DNA of 62,161 nt from Caulobacter sp. 602-2 (GCF_011043625.1 NZ_JAAKGT010000018.1:1-62161), one strand, 5' to 3'; shown: positions 7,220 to 16,581, numbered from the stretch's first letter. Notes: a model not told the origin generated them from the letters alone. Translations and numbers: made by a program.

Positions 7220-8593
7220 ATGTCGGGACAACTTCGGAAGCTGGGCCTGGGGCTTATCGCCGGCCTGATGGCCTCCACCGCCGCCGTCGCGGCCGAACCC
7301 GCCAAGGGGCCGAAGACCTATCTCGGCGTCGACATCTCCTACGCCAACGAGATGGACGACTGCGGCGCCGTCTACCGTTCCGGCGGCAAGACCGTCGAGC
7401 AGTACCAGTTCTTCAAGGACGCGGGCTCAAACATCGCCCGCATCCGCCTGTGGAACGACCCCAAGTGGACGAACTATTCCAACATCGCCGACGTCACCAA
7501 GAGCATCAAGCGCGCCAAGGCCGCCGGCCTGCAGGTGCTGCTCGACTTCCACTATTCGGACGACTGGGCCGACGGTGAGAAGCAGCTGGCCCCCAAGGCC
7601 TGGGAGAAGCTGTCGACGCCCGACCAGGCCAAGGCCCTCTACGCCTTCACCTACGACACCCTGACCAAGCTCGACGCGCAGGGCCTGATGCCCGACCTGG
7701 TGCAGGTGGGCAACGAGACCAACGGCGAGATCGTCTCGACGCTGGAAAAGGCCAAGGACCCGATCAACTGGGAGCGCAACGCGCTGCTGTTCAACGCCGG
7801 CATCAAGGCCGTGCGCGACGCCGGCGCCAAGGGCTCGAAGAACCCGCGAGTGATGCTGCACATCGCCCAGCCCGACACTGTCGAGGACTGGTTCGCGGCC
7901 GCGGCCAAGGCCGGCGTCACCGACTACGACATGATCGGCATCAGCTACTACAGCAAGTGGTCCAAGCGCTCGATGGCGCAGCTGGGCGAGTCCATCAACC
8001 GCCTGCGCCACACCTATGCGGCCGACGTGGTGGTGGTCGAGACGTCCTATCCCTTCACCACCGAAGGCGCCGACAGCTCGCCCAACCTGCTGGGCGAGGA
8101 CTCGCTGATCCCGGGCTATCCGGCCACTCAGGAAGGCCAGAAGAAGTACCTGATCGACCTGACCCAGCTGGTGTTCGCCAACGGCGGCACGGGCGTCTTC
8201 TACTGGGAGCCGGCCTGGGTCTCGACCAAGTGCAAGACCCGCTGGGGCACGGGCTCGAACTGGGAGAACTCGACCCTGTTCGACTTCAAGGGCCAGCCCG
8301 TCCAAGGGATCAAGTGGCTGTCGACCACCTACGTCATGCCGGTCGAGACGACCTTCAAGGTGGCGGCCGGCGACAAGCCCGCAGCGTTCATCGACGGCGA
8401 CTTCCTGGGCGGGGCCGGGCCGCGTCCGATGGTTCGCGAAGGCGCCGACTTCGTCTACCGCACGCGCCTGATGCCGGGCGCCGCGGTGACCGTCGCGACC
8501 GCCCCGACGGCGGAAGCGGTGGGCGAGGCTTCGGCCGTCAGCGCGACCATCTCGGCCAAGCCCAGCGCCGTGCGGTTGCCCGCCCAGCCCTGA
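7220..8593 (+). CDS. Glycoside hydrolase family 53, arabinogalactan endo-beta-1,4-galactanase
   Basis: 457 aa secreted enzyme that cleaves beta-1,4-galactan chains of pectic arabinogalactan. A Sec signal peptide occupies residues 1 to about 25 (ends AAVAAE). The GH53 barrel follows: KTYLGVDISYANEM, IARIRLWNDP, LLDFHYSDDWADGEKQ. The acid/base is Glu166 in VQVGNETNG and the nucleophile Glu274 in VVVETSYPF. About 85 residues after the barrel (from roughly 370) form a beta-rich extension of unclear role. GGGAG lies 9 nt before the ATG. With the TonB receptor and GH2 enzyme downstream it forms a galactan-use locus. Confidence 0.92.
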   Translation: MSGQLRKLGLGLIAGLMASTAAVAAEPAKGPKTYLGVDISYANEMDDCGAVYRSGGKTVEQYQFFKDAGSNIARIRLWNDPKWTNYSNIADVTKSIKRAKAAGLQVLLDFHYSDDWADGEKQLAPKAWEKLSTPDQAKALYAFTYDTLTKLDAQGLMPDLVQVGNETNGEIVSTLEKAKDPINWERNALLFNAGIKAVRDAGAKGSKNPRVMLHIAQPDTVEDWFAAAAKAGVTDYDMIGISYYSKWSKRSMAQLGESINRLRHTYAADVVVVETSYPFTTEGADSSPNLLGEDSLIPGYPATQEGQKKYLIDLTQLVFANGGTGVFYWEPAWVSTKCKTRWGTGSNWENSTLFDFKGQPVQGIKWLSTTYVMPVETTFKVAAGDKPAAFIDGDFLGGAGPRPMVREGADFVYRTRLMPGAAVTVATAPTAEAVGEASAVSATISAKPSAVRLPAQP

Positions 8594-8597
8594 CGAC

Positions 8598-8625
8598 TTG
8601 TCAGATGTGATTGATATGATAAATA
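8598..8625 (+). promoter_or_regulatory. Predicted promoter and overlapping operator of the TonB receptor
   Basis: TTGTCAG (8598-8604), 13 nt, GATAAATA (8618-8625) fits the Caulobacter housekeeping promoter spacing. ATTGATATGATAAAT (8610-8624) overlaps the -10 and resembles the site in front of GH53 in the opposite orientation. A repressor common to both genes is a reasonable inference. Confidence 0.42.
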
Positions 8626-8800
8626 GCACTGGCGTGTCGGTCCGCAGAGCCGGCGCGCCAGCGCCCGTCAGAGGCGCGGCTCTCCTTTCGGCGCGGACCG
8701 TCGCGCCTCACTGATCCGGCCGTTTGACGCCGGTCCTCTCCACAAAACCAGAAGACAGCCACGCCCGCAGAAGGCGTCGCGTCCTAATTGGGGGAACTAG

Positions 8801-11509
8801 ATGACCCGACAATCCATGCTGCTCGCCGCCGCCAGCGGTCTGAGCCTGCTCGCCGTTTCGTCCGCCGCCTGGGCGCAGGACGCCGCTCCCGCTGCCGACA
8901 CCCAGGTCGAAGAAGTCGTCGTCACCGGCGTGCGCAAGAGCCTGCGCGACGCCCTGGGCGTGAAGCAAGGTTCCGACAAGGTGGTCGAGGCGATCTCGGC
9001 CAAGGACATCGGCCAGCTGCCCGACGTGACGATCGCCGAGTCGATCGCCCGCCTGCCTGGCGTGAACGCCACCCGCGACCGCGGCAACGACAGCCAGGCG
9101 GTGGTCCGCGGCCTCGGCGCCCGCCTCGTGCTGGGCACCATCAACAACCGTGAAGTCGCCTCGTCCGAGCCCGACCGCAACGTCCGCTGGGAAGTCTATC
9201 CCTCGGAAGTCGTCCAGGGCGTGCAGGTCTACAAGTCGCAGTCGGCCGACCTGATCGCCGGCGGCGTCGCGGCCACCATCAACATCCAGACGATCGACCC
9301 GCTGGACTACCGCGGTCCGTCGGTCGTGCTGCGCGCCGGCCCCGTCTACTACGACGGCGGCAAGGACATCCCGGACTACGGCCAGACCGGCTACCGCGCC
9401 AGCGGTTCGTTCGTGCACAAGTTCAACGACGACCTGGCCATGGTGCTGGGCCTGACCTCGCAGAAGCAGAAGAACGGCTATGTATCGTTCCAAGGCTGGG
9501 GCTGGAACGACTCCAACATCCGCACCCCCGTCGGCGCCAGCGACTTCAGCGGCGACCTGAACGGCGACGGCAAGACCGACGCCACCCCGTGGGGCCTGCA
9601 GCTGGAAGTCAAGAAGCTCGAGCAGAAGCGTGACGGCGTCTCGACCGGCCTGCAGTGGAAGCCGACCGACAACTTCGAACTGAAGTTCGACGCCCTCTAC
9701 TCGAACATCAAGATCCGCGAAGACCAGGACCAGGCCGTCTACGCCCGCAACCGCGGCAACTGGGACAACGGCAACTGGGGCGACTACAACGGCGCCGGCG
9801 CGTCCTACGTGCTGGAAAACAACACCGTCGTCGCCGCGACCCTGCCGTACGGCTCGATCACCTCGATCCTGGCTCGCTACACCGAAGACAAGACCCTGTT
9901 CGCCACCGGCCTGAACGGCAAGTGGAACAAGGACCTGTGGACCATCGCCGGCGACATCTCGTACTCGAAGGCCGAGCGCGAGAACAACTGGCGCGCCGTC
10001 CGTATGGACAGCTGGCCCTCGTCGCTGAGCTACGACGTCCGCGCCGGCGCCAAGCCGTTCGTGACCGCCTCGCAGGATCCGATCTCGCTGGCCCAGACGG
10101 TGCAGAGCGGCTCGGCCGGCAACAACGGCGGCCAGAACGACGGCCTGGAGCAGCTGAACGACGAACTCGTCGCCGGCGCCCTGGACTTCACCCGCGACCT
10201 GAGCGGCACGTTCAAGAGCCTGCAGTTCGGCTTCCGCGTTTCGGACCGCACCAAGGACCACAGCCAGGGCCAGTGGTTCGTCTGCGCCAACCCGGGCAAC
10301 CTGAGCAACATCTACGACGCCAGCCTGCAGGACGAGTGGGGCAACTGCCTGCAGTCGACCACCGTGCCGGCCAACCTGCTCACCTCGTACAACATCGGCG
10401 GCTTCAACGTTCCGGGGATCATCACCGGCGACCTGGACGCCGTGGCACGCGCGATCTACGGCGACAACGCGTTCAACTACGCCAACGCCCGCGACAACCT
10501 GGCCCAGCGCTGGAAGGTCAACGAGAAGGTCGGCGAGGCCTACGCCAAGCTGAACTTCGCCGCCGACAGCTTCGCCGGTTCGTGGCTGACGGGTAACGTC
10601 GGCGTGCGCGTGGTCACCACCAAGACCAGCAGCGACGGCTATCGCCAGAACGCCGGCGCCAACACCTTCTCGGCCGTGACGGTCGACAACGACTACACCG
10701 ACGTCCTGCCCTCGGCGAACGCCAAGTTCGACTTCGGCGACGGCAAGGTCGTGCGCGTGGGCCTGGCCCAGGTCGTGGCCCGTCCGCCGCTGGACGAACT
10801 GCGCGCCAGCAAGACCCTCAGCACCTGGGCGCCGTACACCGGCTCGGGCGGCAACCCGAACCTGAAGCCGTTCAAGGCCGTCCAGTTCGACCTGTCGGGC
10901 GAGTGGTACTTCCGTCCGGAAGCCCTGGTGGCCCTGGCCTACTACTACAAGGACGTCGACACCTACATCGGCTGGACCCAGACGCCCGAAACCTACAACG
11001 GCACCACCTACGCCGTGGCCACGCCGGTCAACGGCGGCGGCGGCTACATCCAGGGCGTCGAGGCGACCTTCCAGACGCCGTTCTTCTTCCTGCCGTCGGG
11101 CTTCGACAAGTTCGGGATCTACTCGAACTACGCCTTCGTCGACTCCGACCTGAACGAGATGACGCCGTCGACCAAGCCGCTGTCGCTGACGGGCCTGGCC
11201 AAGCACACCGCGACGGTCGACCTGTGGTACTCCAACGGTCCGATCGAAGCGCGCCTGGGCTACAAGTACCACAGCCCGATGACCGTGATTTACGGCTGGA
11301 ACGGCTCGGAACTGCAGACCCTGGGCACTGAAAAGACCCTGGACTTCAGCACCTCGTACCAGATCAACGACATGGTCGGCGTGCGCTTCCAGGCCAACAA
11401 TCTGACCAACCGCGCCATGCGCACCTACCGCGACGGCGACGAGAACCGCCTGGGCCGCTACGACATCTATGGTCGTCGCTTCCTGATGGACGTCACGGTG
11501 AAGTTCTAA
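8801..11509 (+). CDS. TonB-dependent receptor of the Caulobacter type, galactan locus
   Basis: 902 aa outer-membrane transporter. Signal peptide about 1-25 (ends AAWAQ), TonB box region EEVVVTGVRKSL (about 37-48), plug domain with QLPDVTIAESIARLPGVN and RGLGARL, then a 22-strand barrel that ends in the aromatic residue of MDVTVKF. The conserved VVTGVRKSL-RDAL start is typical of the large Caulobacter/Xanthomonas carbohydrate-linked receptor group. Position between an endo-galactanase and a beta-galactosidase suggests uptake of galacto-oligosaccharides into the periplasm. GGGGGA precedes the ATG. Confidence 0.92.
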   Translation: MTRQSMLLAAASGLSLLAVSSAAWAQDAAPAADTQVEEVVVTGVRKSLRDALGVKQGSDKVVEAISAKDIGQLPDVTIAESIARLPGVNATRDRGNDSQAVVRGLGARLVLGTINNREVASSEPDRNVRWEVYPSEVVQGVQVYKSQSADLIAGGVAATINIQTIDPLDYRGPSVVLRAGPVYYDGGKDIPDYGQTGYRASGSFVHKFNDDLAMVLGLTSQKQKNGYVSFQGWGWNDSNIRTPVGASDFSGDLNGDGKTDATPWGLQLEVKKLEQKRDGVSTGLQWKPTDNFELKFDALYSNIKIREDQDQAVYARNRGNWDNGNWGDYNGAGASYVLENNTVVAATLPYGSITSILARYTEDKTLFATGLNGKWNKDLWTIAGDISYSKAERENNWRAVRMDSWPSSLSYDVRAGAKPFVTASQDPISLAQTVQSGSAGNNGGQNDGLEQLNDELVAGALDFTRDLSGTFKSLQFGFRVSDRTKDHSQGQWFVCANPGNLSNIYDASLQDEWGNCLQSTTVPANLLTSYNIGGFNVPGIITGDLDAVARAIYGDNAFNYANARDNLAQRWKVNEKVGEAYAKLNFAADSFAGSWLTGNVGVRVVTTKTSSDGYRQNAGANTFSAVTVDNDYTDVLPSANAKFDFGDGKVVRVGLAQVVARPPLDELRASKTLSTWAPYTGSGGNPNLKPFKAVQFDLSGEWYFRPEALVALAYYYKDVDTYIGWTQTPETYNGTTYAVATPVNGGGGYIQGVEATFQTPFFFLPSGFDKFGIYSNYAFVDSDLNEMTPSTKPLSLTGLAKHTATVDLWYSNGPIEARLGYKYHSPMTVIYGWNGSELQTLGTEKTLDFSTSYQINDMVGVRFQANNLTNRAMRTYRDGDENRLGRYDIYGRRFLMDVTVKF

Positions 11510-11522
11510 ATCCGTCTATCCT

Positions 11523-11550
11523 CCCCCTCGCTTCGGCGAGGGGGGCTTTT
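11523..11550 (+). terminator. Intrinsic terminator after the TonB receptor
   Basis: Stem CCCCCTCGC / GCGAGGGGG around a TTCG tetraloop (11523-11544), followed by CTTTTCC. It lies 14 bp after the receptor stop codon. Confidence 0.8.
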
Positions 11551-11585
11551 CCTAGGACGTCACTCCTCCCCGACGATCCTTTGCT

Positions 11586-11625
11586 GGGGGAGGAAACCTC
11601 GCCGGTTTCCTCCCCCTTTCTTTTG
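11586..11625 (+). terminator. Second terminator-like hairpin, inside the GH2 leader
   Basis: Perfect 13-bp stem GGGGGAGGAAACC (11586-11598) with GGTTTCCTCCCCC (11604-11616), 5-nt loop, then TTTCTTTTG. It ends only about 18 nt before the GH2 ATG, leaving no room for a promoter between them. It may act as an attenuator, or GH2 may rely on read-through. Confidence 0.7.
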
Positions 11626-11642
11626 CTTACGAGAGGTCCCCG

Positions 11643-14156
11643 ATGGTCGAGTTCAGCCGCCGGCAAGCCCTGGCCGCCACCGCTGGCGTCGCCGCCTTCG
11701 CCGCCGCGTCTTCCGCCCGCGCCGCAAAGCCCGCCGCAGCTCCCGCCAGGAAGGCCGCGCCCGTCGTCGTTGACCTGGGCCCGCGCGAGCGCACCAGCCT
11801 GGACTTCGACTGGAAGTTCCACCTGGGCCACGCCCAGGATCCCGCCCGTGATTTCGGCTATGGCGCCAACCAGCGCACCTACGCCAAGGCCGGCGCCGAC
11901 GCGCCCAACTGGTGGGTGGCCGCCGCCGCCCAGAAGACCTTCGACGACAGCGCCTGGACGCCGGTGACCGTGCCGCACGACTGGGCCGTCACCCTGCCGT
12001 TCGAAAACAACCCCGACTACAAGCCCAGCGGCAAGCCCGACGACGAGGACCTGCGCGCCGCCCACGGCTACAAGGCCATCGGCCGCGAGTTCCCGCAGAA
12101 CAGCATCGGCTGGTACCGCAAGACCTTCGCCCTCCCGGCCGTTGAGCCGGGCACGCGCCTGTCGATCGAGTTCGACGGCGTGATGCGCGACGCCGTGGTG
12201 ATGGTGAACGGCTACGTTCTCGAGCACGAGGAAAGCGGCTACGCCAGCTTCCGCGTCGACATCACCGACATCGCCAATGTCGGCGGCGACAACCTGATCA
12301 CCGTGCGCGTCGACGCCAGCCTGGGCGAAGGCTGGTTCTACGAGGGCGCGGGCATCTATCGCCACGTCTGGCTGGTCAAGACCGCGCCGGTGCACGTGCC
12401 CCAGTGGGGCGTGTTCGTGAAGTCCAAGGTCGACGGCACGCTGGAGATCGAGACGGATCTGGCCAACGAAGGCGACGAGGCCGTTGCGTTCGAGCTGGTC
12501 CACACCGTGCTCGACGGCGCGGGCAAGCCGGCCCTGGCCGTCGCCCCGGCCGCCGGCCGCCTGCCGGGCTGGCAGCGCCAGTCGCTGTCGCAGACCGTGA
12601 CCCTGGCCAATCCGGTGCTGTGGTCGCTGGAGAACCCGCACCTCTATACCCTGGTCACCGAGGTGAAGGTCGGCGGCGCGGTGGTCGACCGCTACGCCAC
12701 GCCGTTCGGCGTGCGCTCGGTGCGCTTCGATCCGAAGGAGGGCCTGTTCCTCAACGACAAGCACGTCAAGCTGCAGGGGACCTGCAACCACCAGGACCAC
12801 GCCGGCGTCGGCGCGGGCATCCCCGACACCCTGCAGACGTGGCGGATCGAGCAACTGCAGTCGATGGGCTGCAACGCCTATCGCGCCTCGCACAACCCGG
12901 CCACGCCCGAGCTGATGGACGCCTGCGACCGCCTGGGCATGCTGTTCATCGCCGAGACCCGCCGGATGTCCAGCGACCCGACTTCGCTGGACGAGATGGA
13001 GCGGCTGATCCGCCGCGATCGCAACCACCCCTGCATCATCCTGTGGTCGATCGGCAACGAAGAGCCGCAGCAGGGCACGGCGCGCGGCCGCAAGGTGGCC
13101 AAGACCATGAAGCGCCTGGTCAACCGCCTCGACCCGACCCGCGGCGTCACCGCCGCCATGGACTCGGGCTTTGGCGACGGCATCACCGCCGAGCTCGACG
13201 TCATCGGCTTCAACTACCGCCACGAGAAGATGGACGACTTCCACGCCCGCTTCCCGAACCTGCCGATCATCGGCAGCGAGAGCGGCAGCACGGTCACCAC
13301 GCGCGGCGAGTACCTGCGCAGCGACGCCAAGAGCTACGTCCCGGCCTACGACACCGACCACCCCTGGTGGGCGACCACGGCCGAGAAGTGGTGGAGCCAC
13401 GCGGCTGACCGTCCGTGGATGGCCGGCGGCTTCATCTGGACCGGCTTCGACTATCGCGGCGAGCCGACCCCCTTCAACCGTTGGCCCAGCATCAGCTCGC
13501 ACTTCGGCGCGCTCGACACCTGCGGCTTCCCGAAGGACAACTACTATTACTACCGCGCCTGGTGGCGGAAGGAGCCGCTGCTGCACCTGTTCCCGCACTG
13601 GAACTGGGAAGGCCAGGAAGGAAAGCCGGTCGCCGTCTGGGTTCACAGCAACTGCGACAAGGTCGAGCTCTTCTTGAACGGCAAGAGCCAGGGCGTGCGC
13701 GAGGTGAAGGCCAACCACCACGTCGAATGGTCGGTGCCGTACGCGCCGGGCGTGATCGAGGCTCACGGCTACAAGGACGGCAAGGTGATCCTGCGCCAAC
13801 GTCGCGAGACCGCCGGTCCCGCCGCCGCCGTGCGCCTGACGACCGACCGCTCGGCCCTGGCGGCCGACGGCCAGGACGTCGGCATCCTCAAGGTCGAAGT
13901 CGTCGACGCCAAGGGCCGCGTCGTGCCCAAGGCCGAGGACCTGGTCACCTTCGCGGTGACCGGCCCGGGCGAGGTTATCGGGGTCGGCAACGGCAACCCG
14001 ACCAGCCACGAGAGCGATGTCGCAAGCTCGCGCAAGGTCTTCAACGGCCTGGCCCAGGCGATCGTCCGCACCAAACGCGGCCAGGCCGGCGAAGTGCGGG
14101 TCCTGGCCTCGGCCCCCGGCCTGAAGCCGGCTTCGCTGGCGCTGAAGGCGGGGTAG
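11643..14156 (+). CDS. Glycoside hydrolase family 2, beta-galactosidase, Tat-exported
   Basis: 837 aa. A twin-arginine signal (FSRRQALAATAGVAAFAAA, residues 4-22) suggests folded export to the periplasm. The GH2 order is visible: N-terminal sugar-binding jelly roll (DFDWKFHLGHA, VPHDWAV, GWYRKTF, DGVMRDAVVMVNG), immunoglobulin-like domain, TIM barrel with acid/base Glu473 in LWSIGNEE and nucleophile Glu546 in IIGSESGS, then a C-terminal Ig-like part (DVGILKVEVVDAKGRVVP). It would hydrolyse terminal galactose from oligosaccharides delivered by the neighbouring TonB receptor. Two hairpins precede it. Confidence 0.92.
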   Translation: MVEFSRRQALAATAGVAAFAAASSARAAKPAAAPARKAAPVVVDLGPRERTSLDFDWKFHLGHAQDPARDFGYGANQRTYAKAGADAPNWWVAAAAQKTFDDSAWTPVTVPHDWAVTLPFENNPDYKPSGKPDDEDLRAAHGYKAIGREFPQNSIGWYRKTFALPAVEPGTRLSIEFDGVMRDAVVMVNGYVLEHEESGYASFRVDITDIANVGGDNLITVRVDASLGEGWFYEGAGIYRHVWLVKTAPVHVPQWGVFVKSKVDGTLEIETDLANEGDEAVAFELVHTVLDGAGKPALAVAPAAGRLPGWQRQSLSQTVTLANPVLWSLENPHLYTLVTEVKVGGAVVDRYATPFGVRSVRFDPKEGLFLNDKHVKLQGTCNHQDHAGVGAGIPDTLQTWRIEQLQSMGCNAYRASHNPATPELMDACDRLGMLFIAETRRMSSDPTSLDEMERLIRRDRNHPCIILWSIGNEEPQQGTARGRKVAKTMKRLVNRLDPTRGVTAAMDSGFGDGITAELDVIGFNYRHEKMDDFHARFPNLPIIGSESGSTVTTRGEYLRSDAKSYVPAYDTDHPWWATTAEKWWSHAADRPWMAGGFIWTGFDYRGEPTPFNRWPSISSHFGALDTCGFPKDNYYYYRAWWRKEPLLHLFPHWNWEGQEGKPVAVWVHSNCDKVELFLNGKSQGVREVKANHHVEWSVPYAPGVIEAHGYKDGKVILRQRRETAGPAAAVRLTTDRSALAADGQDVGILKVEVVDAKGRVVPKAEDLVTFAVTGPGEVIGVGNGNPTSHESDVASSRKVFNGLAQAIVRTKRGQAGEVRVLASAPGLKPASLALKAG

Positions 14157-14169
14157 GCTTCTATCTCCA

Positions 14170-14281
14170 TTGTCATCCCGGCCGTAGCGAAGCGGAGCGC
14201 CGGGACCTCCCACGGGGGCCATATCCTGAACGTGGGAGATCCCGGCTCTACGGCGCCTTGCGCCTTCGGCCGGGATGACAA
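14170..14281. repeat. Palindromic intergenic element, family C copy 1
   Basis: 112 bp with perfect 15-bp terminal inverted repeats TTGTCATCCCGGCCG (14170-14184) and CGGCCGGGATGACAA (14267-14281), plus an inner pair CTCCCACG / CGTGGGAG. It can fold into one long stem. The same end motif (GTCATCCCG / CGGGATGAC) recurs at 37118-37223. Confidence 0.7.
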
Positions 14282-14330
14282 ACGGATGGCGCGCTCCCGC
14301 GCAAGATCCTTCCAAGGGGACCGGAATTAG

Positions 14331-14376
14331 GGGTGGACGCTGGCCGCGAGCGCGGCAGTATCCACCCCTTCTTTCG
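14331..14376 (+). terminator. Terminator-like hairpin in the leader of the S9 peptidase
   Basis: Outer stem GGGGTGGA (14331-14338) with TCCACCCC (14362-14369) and an inner GCCGCG / CGCGGC stem, followed by TTCTTTCG. It ends about 22 nt before the peptidase ATG, the same layout as the hairpin before GH2. Confidence 0.6.
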
Positions 14377-14397
14377 AAAGCTTCGCCAGGATCGTCC

Positions 14398-16473
14398 ATG
14401 CGCCGCCCCACCAAACTGCTGCTCGTTTCGCTGCTGGCCCTGGCGGCGGCGAGCCCGATGGCCGGCGTCGCCGCCGTTCGCGAGGCGCCCCAGGCCCTGT
14501 TCACCGGCCGCGACCTGTTCGGCCTGGAAGTCGCCTCCGATCCGCAGATCCGTGCCGACGGCGACCTGATCGCCTATGTCCGGGCCTCCAACGACATCAT
14601 GGTCGACCGCGCGGTGCGCTCGATTTGGCTGGTCGACACGAAGACCGGCGCCCAGACGCCGCTGGTGGCGGGGCAGGGCTCGGCCATGTCGCCGCGCTGG
14701 TCGCCGGACGGCCAGCGCCTGGCCTATGTGCTGGTGACGCCCGACGCGGGCGCGCAGCTCTATGTGCAGTGGGTCGCCACCGGCCGCACCGCGCGCCTGG
14801 CCACGCTGGTCGAGGCCCCCAGCGACCTGACCTGGTCGCCCGACGGCAAGACCATCGCCTTCACGATGCTGACCGCCGACGACGGCGCCAAGCTGGGCTC
14901 GGCCCCCGAGGGCAAGCCCGAGAACGCCAAGTGGGCGCCGCCGCTGACCGTCGAGACCCGCGTCACCTTCCGTGGCGACGGCGAGGGGACGCTGAAAGCC
15001 GGCTTCTCGAAGATCTACACGATCTCGGCCGAAGGCGGCGCGCCGCGCCAGCTGACCTTCGGCAAGTTCGACGACCGGGGTCCGCTGTCCTTCACCAAGG
15101 ACGGCCGCTACCTGCTGTTCTCGGCCAACCGCGCCGAGGGCTGGGAGCGCAATCCGGCCGAGGCCGAGATCTGGCGCCTGACCCTGGCCGACGGCGCGCT
15201 GAAGGTCCTGACCAGCCGCGTCGGTCCGGACGCCAACCCGGTGGTGTCGCCCGACGGCCGTCAGGTGGCCTATGTCGGCTATGACGACGCCCGCCGCCGG
15301 GGCTACGAGAACACCCGCCTCTACGTGATGGACATCGACGGCGGAAACAGCAGGGTGCTGACCGGCGATCTCGATCGCTCGATCGACAACCCGGTGTGGT
15401 CGGCCGATGGCCGCGGTCTCTACGTTTCCTACGACGAGAACGGCTCGGTCCGCGTCGCCCGCGCAGACCTGTCGGGCAAGGTGGAAACGGTGGTTACGGG
15501 CCTGACCGGCGCCGGCCTCGACCGCCCCTACAGCGGCGGCGCGTTCAGCGTGGCGCGCGACGGCGCGGTGGCCTTCACCCAGGGCTCGACCATCCGTCCC
15601 TCCGATATCGCCATCGCCAGGAAGGGCGGCGAGGCCAAGCGCCTGACCGCCCTGAACGCCGACCTCCTGGGCGCCAAGACCCTGGGCAAGGTCGAGGCCC
15701 TGCCGGTGAAGTCGTCCTTCGACGGCAAGGACATCGGCGCCTGGATCGTCACCCCGCCCAACTTCGATCCGGCCAAGAAGTATCCGCTGATCCTCGAGAT
15801 CCACGGCGGGCCGTTCTCGGCCTATGGCCCCAGCTTCTCGACCGACAACCAGCTCTACGCGGCGGCCGGCTACGTGGTGGTCTACGCCAACCCGCGCGGC
15901 TCGACGTCGTACGGCGAGGCCTTCGCCAACGAGATCGACCGCAACTATCCCAGCCACGACTACGACGACCTGATGAGTGCGGTGGACGCGGCCATCGCCA
16001 AGGGCTTCGTCGACACCGACCGGCTCTACGTGACCGGCGGTTCTGGCGGCGGCGCCCTGACGGCCTGGATCGTCGGCAAGACCAATCGCTTCGCCGCGGC
16101 CGCCACCCAGAAGCCGGTGATCAACTGGTCCAGCCAGGTGCTGACCACCGACGCCTACAGCTTCATGGCCTCGTACTGGTTCGGCAAGATGCCGTGGGAG
16201 GATCCGCAGGGCTACTGGGCGCGCTCGCCGCTGTCGCTGGTGGGCAACGTCAAGACGCCGACCCTGGTCGTGGTCGGCGACCAGGACCTGCGCACGCCGG
16301 TGGCCGAGTCCGAGCAGTACTACCAGGCCCTGCAGCTGCGCGGCGTGCCGACGGCGCTGGTCAAGGTGCCCGGCGCCAGCCACGGCGGCCTGGCCGTCCG
16401 CCCCTCGCAGTCGGCCGCCAAGGCCTCGGCGATCCTGGCCTGGTTCGAGAAGTTCCAGTCGCCGCCGAAGTGA
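14398..16473 (+). CDS. S9 family prolyl-oligopeptidase-type serine peptidase
   Basis: 691 aa, exported: signal peptide about 1-26. Residues about 45-390 form the WD40-like beta-propeller (repeated blades such as PRWSPDGQRLAYV, LTWSPDGKTIAF, PVVSPDGRQVAYV); the rest is the alpha/beta-hydrolase domain (LEIHGGPFSAYG). The catalytic triad is Ser549 in TGGSGGGA, Asp630 in GDQDLRTP and His662 in GASHGG. It cleaves oligopeptides, probably in the periplasm. The ATG at 14398 is the first that leaves a complete signal sequence. It is convergent with the TonB receptor at 16642, so the pair may handle peptides instead of galactan. Confidence 0.9.
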   Translation: MRRPTKLLLVSLLALAAASPMAGVAAVREAPQALFTGRDLFGLEVASDPQIRADGDLIAYVRASNDIMVDRAVRSIWLVDTKTGAQTPLVAGQGSAMSPRWSPDGQRLAYVLVTPDAGAQLYVQWVATGRTARLATLVEAPSDLTWSPDGKTIAFTMLTADDGAKLGSAPEGKPENAKWAPPLTVETRVTFRGDGEGTLKAGFSKIYTISAEGGAPRQLTFGKFDDRGPLSFTKDGRYLLFSANRAEGWERNPAEAEIWRLTLADGALKVLTSRVGPDANPVVSPDGRQVAYVGYDDARRRGYENTRLYVMDIDGGNSRVLTGDLDRSIDNPVWSADGRGLYVSYDENGSVRVARADLSGKVETVVTGLTGAGLDRPYSGGAFSVARDGAVAFTQGSTIRPSDIAIARKGGEAKRLTALNADLLGAKTLGKVEALPVKSSFDGKDIGAWIVTPPNFDPAKKYPLILEIHGGPFSAYGPSFSTDNQLYAAAGYVVVYANPRGSTSYGEAFANEIDRNYPSHDYDDLMSAVDAAIAKGFVDTDRLYVTGGSGGGALTAWIVGKTNRFAAAATQKPVINWSSQVLTTDAYSFMASYWFGKMPWEDPQGYWARSPLSLVGNVKTPTLVVVGDQDLRTPVAESEQYYQALQLRGVPTALVKVPGASHGGLAVRPSQSAAKASAILAWFEKFQSPPK

Positions 16474-16477
16474 CGCC

Positions 16478-16577
16478 CCCTCCGGTCCTTCGGGCCACCT
16501 CCCCCAGAGGGGGAGGATCTTAAGCGCCACGATGCTCCCCCTCTGGGGGAGTTGTCGCGGAGCGACTGAGGGGGATC
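16478..16577. repeat. Palindromic intergenic element, family A copy 1
   Basis: About 100 bp starting a few bases after the peptidase stop. It holds two short hairpins, CCTCCCCC-AGA-GGGGGAGG and CTCCCCC-TCT-GGGGGAG, then TGTCGCGGAGCGACTGAGGGGG. A very similar element lies at 57808-57905, also directly after a stop codon and between convergent genes. Confidence 0.75.
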
Positions 16578-16581
16578 GCCC

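Noticed and set aside
8708..11272. Very long open frame on the minus strand opposite the TonB receptor
   Set aside because: Caused by high GC bias at third codon positions; its composition (Val, Gly, Arg, His, Asp rich) matches no protein family, and the plus-strand receptor is clear.
11493..14504. 1003-codon open frame on the minus strand opposite the GH2 gene
   Set aside because: Shadow frame of the beta-galactosidase; no domain, signal or ribosome-binding site.
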